DNA from: CAYTSA01 sp964440345
GTDB lineage: Bacteria; Desulfobacterota; Desulfovibrionia; Desulfovibrionales; Desulfovibrionaceae
NCBI GenBank assembly: GCA_964440345.1
Contig: CAYTSA010000036.1
Coordinates: forward strand, 1 to 33,996
Direction of reading: 5' to 3'
DNA: 33,996 nt
Shown one piece after another: positions 17,879 to 25,103 of the stretch; the first letter of the stretch is position 1, and each line of letters begins with the position of its first letter. Made by a program: the position numbers and the translations under genes. The notes under the pieces are model-generated. The model was not told the DNA's origin, did not search any database, and saw nothing but the letters and a program-made list of their open reading frames with translations.

Positions 17879-18520
17879 GTGGCGGCGGCGTACAAGCAGA
17901 AAGAAAAATCCAAGCAGACCAGGGACGAACTCATGGCCTCGGCCGTGGAGCTCTTTACCCGCAAAGGATTTGCCGCCGCCACCATTGCCGAAATCACTGA
18001 CCGGGCTGGCTACGCCAAGGGCAGTTTTTACCGGCACTGGTCCAGCAAGAACGACCTGTTTCTGGAGATTCTGGAGCAGAAGCTGCAGGCCTACCGCGCC
18101 GCCCGGGAGCAACACATCAAGGACGCGCAAAGTCTTACAGACGTCATGGAGGTGATCTGGGATTTTCTGGAGACCATGATGCAAGACGCCAACTGGGCCA
18201 GAAACTATCTTGAATTCGCCATTCACGCCGGCGCTGACCCGGAGCTGAAGGAACAGTTGGCCAATCGGCGGTACCGGCTTTCTGACGCGCTGTTCGCAGA
18301 GCTGGTGTCCCCTTTTGTGAATACGGATTTTCCCCCGGAGAAGATGGGCGCTTTGAACACCGCCCTGTTCGAGGGGTTTCTTATCCATAAGCTGCTGGGG
18401 TTCGGAACGCTGGACGCTGCAGACGTGCGCCAGGCTGCTCTGGCGCTGGTTCATGTGCTGGGATGCAGGGAGCACGCCCCTTGCCTGTCTGAAAAAATCA
18501 AACAAGTGGAGGACCCATGA
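17879..18520 (+). CDS. TetR-family transcriptional regulator
   Basis: The 213-residue protein has a TetR N-terminal DNA-binding domain at about residues 12-60 (MASAVELFTRKGFAAATIAE, ITDRAGYAKGSFYRHWSSK) and a variable helical C-terminal ligand domain. A longer frame from 17804 would translate through the operator and promoter boxes, so the GTG at 17879, preceded by GGGGG four nt away and just after the -10 box, is chosen. The stop overlaps the dctP ATG (ATGA), so the regulator and TRAP genes are co-translated. The likely role is repression of its own promoter until a substrate of the transporter, or a related metabolite, binds. The ligand is not predictable here. Confidence 0.85.
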   Translation: MAAAYKQKEKSKQTRDELMASAVELFTRKGFAAATIAEITDRAGYAKGSFYRHWSSKNDLFLEILEQKLQAYRAAREQHIKDAQSLTDVMEVIWDFLETMMQDANWARNYLEFAIHAGADPELKEQLANRRYRLSDALFAELVSPFVNTDFPPEKMGALNTALFEGFLIHKLLGFGTLDAADVRQAALALVHVLGCREHAPCLSEKIKQVEDP

Positions 18521-19518
18521 TTGTGCGCGCATTTTTTGCGGCTGTTTTGGCTCTGTGCCTCGGCCTGCCTGCCTTTTCGTTTGCGGCTGATTCTGTAAAG
18601 CTGACGTACAGCAACTTTTTTCCGCCCACCCATGTGCAGTCGCAGTTGGCTGAAGCCTGGGCCAAGGAAGTGGAAAAACGCACTGACGGCGCTGTGCAGG
18701 TGGATTATTTTCCTGGCGGCACGCTGACCTCGGCCAAGCAATGCTACGACGGCGTGGTGCAGGGCATTTCAGACGTGGGCATGTCTGTGCTGGCCTATTC
18801 CCGGGGCCGATTTCCGGTTATGGCCGCCGTGGACCTGCCCCTGGGCTACCGGTCCGGCATGGCCGCAACCAAGGCCGCCAATGCTGTCTACGCTAAGTTT
18901 CAGCCCAAGGAGTTCAACGACGTAGAGGCCATGTATTTCCACGCCCACGGTCCTGGTTTAGTGTTTACCAAAGACACGCCGGTTAAAACCATGGCCGGCA
19001 TGAAAGGGCTGAAGCTGCGCGCCACTGGCAACAGCGCCAAGGTGGTCGCGGCTCTTGGCGGCACGCCCGTTGCCATGTCCATGCCGGAGTCGTACCAGTC
19101 CATCCAGAAGGGGGTTGTTGACGGCGGGGTGTACCCCATGGAAACCAACAAGGGCTGGAAAATGGCAGAGGTGGTGGATTACGGGACCTTGAACTACTCC
19201 TCCGCTTACACCACCACGTTTTTTGTGGTGATGAACTCGGCCAAGTGGGCCAAAATTCCGCCCGAAGCCCAGAAAATCATCCGCGAAATAAACGAAGAGT
19301 GGATCGTCAAACACGGCCAGGCCTGGGACGAGAGCGACGAAGAGGGCCGGGCTTTTTTCTTGGAGCAGGGCAACGAACTTATTGAACAATCTGACGCAGA
19401 AGCGGCCAGGTGGAAAGAAGCCGTACAGCCCATCATTCAAGGATACGTTGACGAAGCAGATACAAAAGGGATAGACGGACAGGCTGTTGTTGAAACGATA
19501 ACGGAAATGTTGCAATAG
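18517..19518 (+). CDS. dctP: TRAP transporter solute-binding protein DctP
   Basis: The 333-residue periplasmic protein has a signal peptide (FFAAVLALCLGLPAFSFAAD, cleavage near residue 23), then the DctP fold: VKLTYSNFFPPTHVQSQLAE, FPGGTLTSAKQCYDGVVQGI, GMKGLKLRATGNSAKVVAAL and SYQSIQKGVVDGGVYPMET. The arginine in KLRATG is the usual carboxylate anchor, so an organic acid ligand is likely. It captures solute for the DctQ-DctM membrane complex. GGAGG six nt before the ATG drives translation. The following intrinsic terminator would make it more abundant than DctQM. Confidence 0.93.
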   Translation: MIVRAFFAAVLALCLGLPAFSFAADSVKLTYSNFFPPTHVQSQLAEAWAKEVEKRTDGAVQVDYFPGGTLTSAKQCYDGVVQGISDVGMSVLAYSRGRFPVMAAVDLPLGYRSGMAATKAANAVYAKFQPKEFNDVEAMYFHAHGPGLVFTKDTPVKTMAGMKGLKLRATGNSAKVVAALGGTPVAMSMPESYQSIQKGVVDGGVYPMETNKGWKMAEVVDYGTLNYSSAYTTTFFVVMNSAKWAKIPPEAQKIIREINEEWIVKHGQAWDESDEEGRAFFLEQGNELIEQSDAEAARWKEAVQPIIQGYVDEADTKGIDGQAVVETITEMLQ

Positions 19519-19536
19519 CCTTTACACTTATAATAA

Positions 19537-19584
19537 GCCGGCAGCGCCGCGCTGGGTACAATGGCGTCGCTGCCGGTTTTTTTT
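19537..19584 (+). terminator. Intrinsic terminator between dctP and dctQ
   Basis: CCGGCAGCG (19538-19546) pairs perfectly with CGCTGCCGG (19568-19576), and eight T follow at 19577-19584. The loop is 21 nt. Because dctQ and dctM follow with no strong new promoter, this is probably a partial terminator that lowers their expression relative to dctP. Confidence 0.85.
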
Positions 19585-19602
19585 ACGGCGGTTAGCTGGG
19601 GT

Positions 19603-20091
19603 ATGCCATTCATCAACACCACGCTCACAGGAGTGCGCAGGGCCATGAAGCACATTGCTTCGGTGTGCCTTTTCTGCATGTCGCTGGTCACCTGCGCTGA
19701 CGTTGTAGGCCGGCTGTTTGGCCGGCCCCTGTTCGGCTCAGAGGAAATTGTGGCGTTCCTGGCTGTGCTGGTTGTGGGCTTCTCACTGCCGTACGCCCAT
19801 TACCAGCGTAGCCACATAGGCATTGACCTGGCGGTCCGGGTGTTGCCTTCCCGGGTCCGGCGCTTGCTCTCTGCCGTGGTGGAGAGCGTTGCCGCGGTTT
19901 TGTTCGGCCTGGTCGCCTGGCGGATGTTTGTCTACGGACAGGATTTGCAGGTCACGGGTCGGCTGTCCATGAATCTGGGATTTCCTGAACATATTATCAT
20001 CTACTTACTGGGCGCGGGTTTTACGGTATTTGCCGTGCATCTGCTGTGCGACGGGCTGGCGCTGCTTCTGCCGCAAAGGGAGGAGGAGTGA
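19603..20091 (+). CDS. dctQ: TRAP transporter small membrane subunit DctQ
   Basis: The roughly 162-residue protein has four predicted transmembrane helices and DctQ signatures (FGSEEIVAFLAVLVVGFSLP, YAHYQRSHIGIDL, and LLGAGFTVFAVHLLCDGLAL). It pairs with DctM to form the Na+-driven permease for the DctP-bound solute. An in-frame ATG at 19561 lies inside the terminator loop and is rejected; the ATG at 19603, or less likely the one at 19645 (after AGGAG), fits the first helix. Its stop TGA overlaps the dctM ATG (TGATG). Confidence 0.88.
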   Translation: MPFINTTLTGVRRAMKHIASVCLFCMSLVTCADVVGRLFGRPLFGSEEIVAFLAVLVVGFSLPYAHYQRSHIGIDLAVRVLPSRVRRLLSAVVESVAAVLFGLVAWRMFVYGQDLQVTGRLSMNLGFPEHIIIYLLGAGFTVFAVHLLCDGLALLLPQREEE

Positions 20092-21404
20092 TGGATCCGA
20101 CCCTGGCTGGCGTACTGGGCGTCGCCGCGATGATGGGGCTGTTCATGACCGGCATGCCCGTGGCGTACGCCATGATTCTGGTGGGGTTTTCCGGCTTCAG
20201 CCTGCTTACCTCGCCGGAAGTGGGGCTCAACCTGCTTTCCCGGTCTATTTACGGGGCCTTTGCCTCCTACGACCTGTCCACAATTCCCCTGTTCATTCTG
20301 ATGGGACAACTGGCGTTTAATGCTGGCATCGGCAAGGATTTGTACGAAACTGCGTACCGATTTTTTGGTCACATACGCGGGGGGCTGGCCATGGCCACGG
20401 TGAGCGCATGCACTGCTTTTGGCGCCATCTGCGGCTCCAGCCCGGCCACGGCCGCCACTATGGCCACTGTCGGCATTCCTGAGATGAAGCGTTTCGGGTA
20501 CTCGAACAAGCTGGCTTCCGGTTCGGTGGCTTCCGGCGGCGGGTTGGGTATGATCATGCCGCCCAGCGTGGTGCTCATTGTCTATGGCGTGCTCACTGAG
20601 CAGTCCATCGGAGAACTGTTTGTGGCTGGGGTGTTGCCTTCGCTGGTCATCACTGTCTTGTTTCTTCTGGCGGTGGCGGTCACTTGCCGGTTGTGGCCTG
20701 GCCAAGGTCCGCCGGGCCAGCGGTCCAGCTGGCGGCTACGGTTGCGGTCCTTGGTAGGCCTGGTGGACACGGCAGTGGTGTTCGGTTTGGTAATGGGCGG
20801 TATGTTTTGGGGGCTGTTTACGCCTACTGAAGCTGCGGCTGTGGGCGTGGCCTGCATTTTAGGCGTGTCACTGGTGCAGAAAAGGTTGAACTTCGCCAGC
20901 ATTGTCAAGTCGCTGCAAGAAACCCTGAGGTCATCGTGCATGGTCATGTTTCTGGTGGCCGGGGCGGTGGTTTTTGGTAAATTTTTGGCCATTACGCGTA
21001 TTCCCTTCAACACTGCGTCGTGGATCGCCGGGTTTGATCTGCCGGCGGCGGCGGTGCTGAGCATGATTCTGCTGCTGTATTTCCTGGGCGGTTGCGTCAT
21101 GGACGCGTTGGCGCTTATCATGCTCACCATTCCGGTGTTCTATCCGGTGGTCCTGCAACTGGGGTACGACCCCATCTGGTTTGGGGTGGTTATCGTGCTG
21201 GTCACCCAGATAGGCGTTATCACGCCGCCAGTGGGCATCAACGTCTATGTGGTCTATGGAGTTACCCAGCATATGGGCATGAACATCCCGTTGGAGTCCA
21301 TCTTCAAGGGGGCGGTTCCGTTTCTTCTGGCTATAGTCGCCGGAATGGTTCTGCTGTTTCTTTTTCCACAGATAATTTTGTTTTTGCCCCAGTTAATGTA
21401 TTGA
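20091..21404 (+). CDS. dctM: TRAP transporter large membrane subunit DctM
   Basis: The 437-residue, roughly 12-helix protein is a full-length DctM: MMGLFMTGMPVAYAMILVGF, TIPLFILMGQLAFNAGIGKD, ATVSACTAFGAICGSSPATA, MIMPPSVVLIVYGVLTEQSI and TQIGVITPPVGINVYVVYGV. It forms the elevator-type transport channel with DctQ. AGGAGGAG sits just before the ATG at 20091 and the start overlaps the dctQ stop. The longer frame from 20046 reads the dctQ sequence and is not used. Its stop codon lies inside the first of three 15-bp tandem repeats. Confidence 0.95.
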   Translation: MDPTLAGVLGVAAMMGLFMTGMPVAYAMILVGFSGFSLLTSPEVGLNLLSRSIYGAFASYDLSTIPLFILMGQLAFNAGIGKDLYETAYRFFGHIRGGLAMATVSACTAFGAICGSSPATAATMATVGIPEMKRFGYSNKLASGSVASGGGLGMIMPPSVVLIVYGVLTEQSIGELFVAGVLPSLVITVLFLLAVAVTCRLWPGQGPPGQRSSWRLRLRSLVGLVDTAVVFGLVMGGMFWGLFTPTEAAAVGVACILGVSLVQKRLNFASIVKSLQETLRSSCMVMFLVAGAVVFGKFLAITRIPFNTASWIAGFDLPAAAVLSMILLLYFLGGCVMDALALIMLTIPVFYPVVLQLGYDPIWFGVVIVLVTQIGVITPPVGINVYVVYGVTQHMGMNIPLESIFKGAVPFLLAIVAGMVLLFLFPQIILFLPQLMY

Positions 21405-21443
21405 CGCATCCTTTATTGACGCATTCTGTATTGACGCATCCGT
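21399..21443. repeat. Three tandem 15-bp repeats
   Basis: TATTGACGCATCCTT (21399-21413), TATTGACGCATTCTG (21414-21428) and TATTGACGCATCCGT (21429-21443) follow each other without gaps. The dctM stop codon (21402-21404) is within the first copy, and the candidate kinase promoter begins at the end of the third. Either a regulator-binding array or slippage-generated repeats would explain it. Confidence 0.85.
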
Positions 21444-21470
21444 TGCATATCGCTCCCTTTTGTGTATAGA
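21443..21470 (+). promoter_or_regulatory. Candidate promoter of the hybrid kinase gene
   Basis: TTGCAT (21443-21448) and TATAGA (21465-21470) are 16 nt apart, about 33 nt before the GTG start. The -35 box is next to the tandem TTGACGCAT repeats, which may therefore regulate it. This is a motif match only. Confidence 0.4.
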
Positions 21471-21503
21471 ATGGGCTTGAAGTGAAAGACCTGGGGAGTG
21501 CAT

Positions 21504-23921
21504 GTGAAAAGAAAGCAGCGTAAAGGCGCAACTCGCGAGGAACTGCAGCGGGAAAACGAGGCTTTGAAGGCCGAGCTGGCCCTGCTGCGGCAAGGCGCCG
21601 GGCAATGCCCTGAAGGCGCGGATCCTTTTCGCGCTCTTATTGAAGAGTCCGGCGACGTCTTCGTTATTCACGACACCGACGGCCGGTATCTGTACTATTC
21701 CGGGCCTTCAAAATTCGGCGCCACTGCTGCTGATTTCATTGGCAAATCCCCCGAAGATTTATTTGCGCCGGAAGAAGCCAAAAACATTCGCATAACGCTG
21801 CACGCCGTCTTGGAAAGCGGCCAGGCCCAAAGGGTTGAAAAATCTATTGCACTCCAAGACGAAACCTTGTGGTTTCTTGACCACGTGTACCCTATACGCA
21901 ATAAAGCTGGAGACATTGCGGCCATTGGCAAGGTGAGCGTCAACATTACCGACCGCAAGCACGACGAGCTGGAATTACTCTCCGCGCATCGGGAAATCTG
22001 CATCCAGGAAAATCTCATTTCCGGCGTACTGGACGCCCTGCCAGACATCGTGGGCGTGCAACTGGCTGACCACAGCATCGTTCGCTACAACAAAGCAGGG
22101 TATGCCATACTCGGCATGTCCCCGGAGCAAGTGCACGGCAAAAAGTGTTATGAACTTATTGGCCGGGTAACGCCCTGCGACATATGCGCCACCTCCCGCG
22201 CAGTAACGACCCGCAAGACGGAACAGGTGGAAAAGTTTGTTCCAGAGCTGGGCGTGCATATAGAAGCCACCAGCGTGCCGGTAGTGGATAACGACGGCCA
22301 CGTGAGCCTGGTGGTGGAGATACTGCGGGACACCAGCAGCCGCAAAAAATCTGAACTCGCCCTCCGGGAAAGCGAAAGCCGGTTGCGGGCGGTGATAGAC
22401 GCCATTCCGGCGGAATACTGGGCCGTGGACAAGGACCGGGTGTTTATCCTGCAAAACGCTGTCAGCCGGGAGGACTACGGAGACGTGGCGGGCAAGCGCA
22501 TAGACACGTTGGACCTGCCTGAGAAGTCGCGCATGAAGCTGTTGGGCATGGTGGAGCAGGCCTTTGCCGGAGAACAGGTCCGCATGGAATACAGCCGGGG
22601 CGAGGGCGCAGTGCAGCGAACGTATCAAGGCGTTATTGCGCCGGTTACGCTGGACGGCAATATCATTGCCGTGCAAGGGGTGTTTGTGGACATCACCGCG
22701 CGCAAACGGGCGGAGGCGGCCCTGCTGCAAGCCAAGGAAGAGGCTGAGCGCGCAGCGCGGTCCAAGAGCGAGTTTGTGGCCAACATGAGCCACGAGATAC
22801 GCACGCCGCTTAATGGCGTCATGGCGTCTTTGCAACTGGCGGAGTCGCCTGGCGTCACGCACGCCGATGTGCTGGAGTGCGTGAGTACGGCCCGCAAGGC
22901 GGCTGAGTCCTTGCTCACTGTTATCGGCGACATACTTGATTTCTCGAAGCTGGAGGCTGGCAAAGCTGAGCTGCAGACCCAGGATTTTACGTTACAAGAA
23001 CTCATAGACAGCACGGACGCCATTTTCCGCCGCCAAGTGGAAGCCAAGGGGCTGTATTTGAAATGGAGTCTTAACCCGGATTCACCACAGCGGCTGCACG
23101 GGGATATGCCCAAGTTGCGGCAGGTGCTGTTCAATCTGTTAGGCAATGCGGTGAAATTCACTGAAAAAGGCGGCGTGTCGGTTTCCATGTCCGCCGCGCA
23201 GCAGCATAACAGCAACCGGGTTCGGCTGGACGTCAGCATTCAGGATACAGGCTGCGGCGTTTCAGATATGCTGCAAAAGAGACTGTTTGAACCGTTCACC
23301 CAGGCGGACGCGTCCCTGACCCGCCGCTACCAAGGAACCGGACTCGGCCTTTCCATCGTCAAGCGGCTGGTGGAGCTTATGGGCGGCAAGGTGCAGCTGT
23401 CCAGCACAGACGGGCAAGGCGCTACTGTCTGGCTGCATCTGTATTTGCAGACGGCCAGGTCTGCCGAAAGCGACGTCCCCATAGAAGAATCCATGCCAGG
23501 AGAGGCCGGGCCTTTCCGGTTGCTGGTGGTGGAAGATAACGCGACCAATCGTATTATGGCCGTCCGCATGCTGGAAAAAATGGGGCACACAGTGCTGCCT
23601 GCGGAAAACGGCCTGGAAGCATTGGATATTTTGGCTGAAAAGTCTGTAGACATGGTGCTTATGGACATACAGATGCCAGAGCTGGACGGATTGGAAACAA
23701 CCCGGCGCATCCGGGCCGGAGTGGCGCCTGGCGCGCCGCAGGATATGATTATTGCTGCTATGACAGCCCATGCAGCAGCCAGCGACCGGGACCGGTGTTT
23801 GGAGGCGGGCATGGACGACTACATCTCCAAGCCCATGGATTTTGCCGGGCTGCGCGAGCTGCTAGGGCGCTTGGGCCAGGTGCTGCACAAAAGACGGGGA
23901 AAAAACCGCGGCGGTCAGTGA
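21504..23921 (+). CDS. Triple-PAS hybrid sensor histidine kinase
   Basis: The 805-residue cytoplasmic protein has an N-terminal short coiled coil, three PAS domains (about 45-165, 165-285, 290-410), a HisKA domain with phosphorylated H430 in SHEIRTPLNG, a HATPase domain (TGCGVSDML, GTGLGLSIVKRLV) and a C-terminal receiver with D721 in LMDIQMP. The second PAS holds C215, C225 and C228 (x9 then x2 spacing), which could bind metal or sense redox. There is no transmembrane helix. The GTG at 21504 has GGGGAG at 6-nt spacing; the ATG two bases earlier is in another frame and hits a stop at once. It follows dctM and may respond to a related signal, but that is inference. Confidence 0.9.
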   Translation: MKRKQRKGATREELQRENEALKAELALLRQGAGQCPEGADPFRALIEESGDVFVIHDTDGRYLYYSGPSKFGATAADFIGKSPEDLFAPEEAKNIRITLHAVLESGQAQRVEKSIALQDETLWFLDHVYPIRNKAGDIAAIGKVSVNITDRKHDELELLSAHREICIQENLISGVLDALPDIVGVQLADHSIVRYNKAGYAILGMSPEQVHGKKCYELIGRVTPCDICATSRAVTTRKTEQVEKFVPELGVHIEATSVPVVDNDGHVSLVVEILRDTSSRKKSELALRESESRLRAVIDAIPAEYWAVDKDRVFILQNAVSREDYGDVAGKRIDTLDLPEKSRMKLLGMVEQAFAGEQVRMEYSRGEGAVQRTYQGVIAPVTLDGNIIAVQGVFVDITARKRAEAALLQAKEEAERAARSKSEFVANMSHEIRTPLNGVMASLQLAESPGVTHADVLECVSTARKAAESLLTVIGDILDFSKLEAGKAELQTQDFTLQELIDSTDAIFRRQVEAKGLYLKWSLNPDSPQRLHGDMPKLRQVLFNLLGNAVKFTEKGGVSVSMSAAQQHNSNRVRLDVSIQDTGCGVSDMLQKRLFEPFTQADASLTRRYQGTGLGLSIVKRLVELMGGKVQLSSTDGQGATVWLHLYLQTARSAESDVPIEESMPGEAGPFRLLVVEDNATNRIMAVRMLEKMGHTVLPAENGLEALDILAEKSVDMVLMDIQMPELDGLETTRRIRAGVAPGAPQDMIIAAMTAHAAASDRDRCLEAGMDDYISKPMDFAGLRELLGRLGQVLHKRRGKNRGGQ

Positions 23922-24691
23922 CGTGCGGTTTGGCTTTTAGTGTTGATTCTTTTCAGGGCGTTGTTGAAATCTTCTAAAAAGCGTTCGCCTTTCACATGGC
24001 GCCGGGACACCATCATTCGGTGTATTTCTTTGCTGAAGTCATTTTTCGTGGAGGAGAACAGGTGTTGTTCTTCTGGATACATCGTGGAAATGATATTCCA
24101 ACCGACATCCACGTCCATGGGCGTTACGTCCGTAATGCCCACGTACAGGCGTTTGAAGGATTCCTTTTCTGTGTAGCTGGGAATATAATTCAAGTTTTCA
24201 TCTTTGAAAATATGTTCATAGTAGTAACCGCGAACGCCTCCCACAGTGAAAGGCTTGAGACTCTCCAGCGACTCATAGACAAAACCCGGCAGCCGGTCGT
24301 TGCGGTAGAAGAAACGGGTGTGCGCTTGGTACAGCGGGTCTGAGAACATGCTAAAAGCGCTGCGCTCCTCTGTTTGTACGTATGGGAAGGAGCCCAGGGC
24401 GGCCCCTTGCTGCACCATCTTTTCGCAGCGGCTCCAGGGCATAAAATGGATTTCCACCCTGTCCGCCCAACCGCTTTCCTGCAGCACAGCCATGACTTTA
24501 TTCAGTTGCAGGCCGCCGCCCGTTTCCTGGTTAATGAAAGGCGGCCAGTTGTTGGTGACGATGAAGTCCTTGCATAAAGCGTTGCCGGGCAAAACGCAGC
24601 AGAGGAAGCACGCGAAAAGTGCAACAGCGGCAAATCGGGCTGCAACGCTGCAGGTGGAAGTGAAAAAACTGCGGCAAGGTCGAAGCATCAT
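23915..24691 (-). CDS. Family-3 (amino-acid type) periplasmic solute-binding protein
   Basis: The 258-residue protein has a signal peptide (hydrophobic FAAVALFACFLCCVLP, cleavage near residue 40) and an SBP_bac_3-like fold starting FIVTNNWPPFINQETGGGLQ, then VEIHFMPWSRCEKMVQQGAA, SFPYVQTEERSAFSMFSDPL and VGGVRGYYYEHIF. Such proteins bind amino acids or similar solutes. No permease or ATPase gene lies nearby, so it may be a free sensor protein or share a transporter elsewhere. It is convergent with the hybrid kinase gene and overlaps its end by 7 bp. The start is an ATG at 24691 (or 24688). Confidence 0.85.
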   Translation of the reverse strand: MMLRPCRSFFTSTCSVAARFAAVALFACFLCCVLPGNALCKDFIVTNNWPPFINQETGGGLQLNKVMAVLQESGWADRVEIHFMPWSRCEKMVQQGAALGSFPYVQTEERSAFSMFSDPLYQAHTRFFYRNDRLPGFVYESLESLKPFTVGGVRGYYYEHIFKDENLNYIPSYTEKESFKRLYVGITDVTPMDVDVGWNIISTMYPEEQHLFSSTKNDFSKEIHRMMVSRRHVKGERFLEDFNNALKRINTKSQTARH

Positions 24692-24824
24692 TGCTGCGGA
24701 GTATTACCCACGTATGTTACAAATGAATGACAGTTAATAAGACCCTCCAAAGTCCACAGTCAAAAATATAAAACTGTCGGCATGTTAGGAAAAAGAAGAT
24801 ACATCACAATTGTGAATAATAATC

Positions 24825-24867
24825 ATCACCAACGAGGCGCCGCCGCCATGCTCAGTGAAGCATCAAG
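24825..24867 (+). repeat. Dispersed 43-bp repeat, copy 1
   Basis: This segment begins ATCACCAACGAGGCG and ends AGCATCAAG. It matches 33954-33996 over 43 bp with about three differences. ATGCT and AGCAT near its right end can pair (24848-24852 and 24859-24863). In this copy it continues into 13-bp tandem units and a GC palindrome. Confidence 0.8.
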
Positions 24868-24895
24868 ACGGAGCATCAAGACGGACCATCAAAGC
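24857..24895 (+). repeat. 13-bp tandem repeats (three units)
   Basis: GAAGCATCAAGAC (24857-24869), GGAGCATCAAGAC (24870-24882) and GGACCATCAAAGC (24883-24895) are consecutive units. The first overlaps the end of the 43-bp repeat, suggesting the array is part of the same element. Confidence 0.75.
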
Positions 24896-24916
24896 GGGCG
24901 GCTGCAAGGGCCGCCC
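24896..24916. repeat. GC-rich palindrome
   Basis: GGGCGGC (24896-24902) and GCCGCCC (24910-24916) form a 7-bp stem with a 7-nt loop. The reverse strand reads GTAGGGGCGGCCCTTG, which resembles palindromic intergenic repeats I have seen in gut bacterial genomes; that comparison is from memory. Confidence 0.6.
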
Positions 24917-25103
24917 CTACACAGACGTGACGTAACGAATAGTACGGGTACTGACGTGCGCCCACTTCTTTCTGACCTGTAGCCGGGTGGCCTGGCCAGC
25001 GCTGTCAGGCCGGTGGATTCTGGGTCGTGGCGCTACTTGTCCTTTTACAGCTCTTGCCGTACACGGTGTATTCATTACTATACTGAATGAAGAGGAAGTG
25101 CCT

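Larger units (their letters stand above)
24692..25103. other. Repeat-rich intergenic region between SBP and mltA
   Basis: These 412 bases contain no supported gene. They hold a 43-bp element (24825-24867) that recurs at the end of the window, three 13-bp tandem units (24857-24895), a GC palindrome (24896-24916), and the mltA Shine-Dalgarno. Frames here (for example on the minus strand, 24917-25387) run antisense into mltA and are not credible. The promoters of the SBP and mltA genes must lie here, but I see no clear match. Confidence 0.6.

Noticed and set aside
21399..21443. Possible short CRISPR array
   Set aside because: The 15-bp units are directly adjacent with no spacers, and no cas gene is present.
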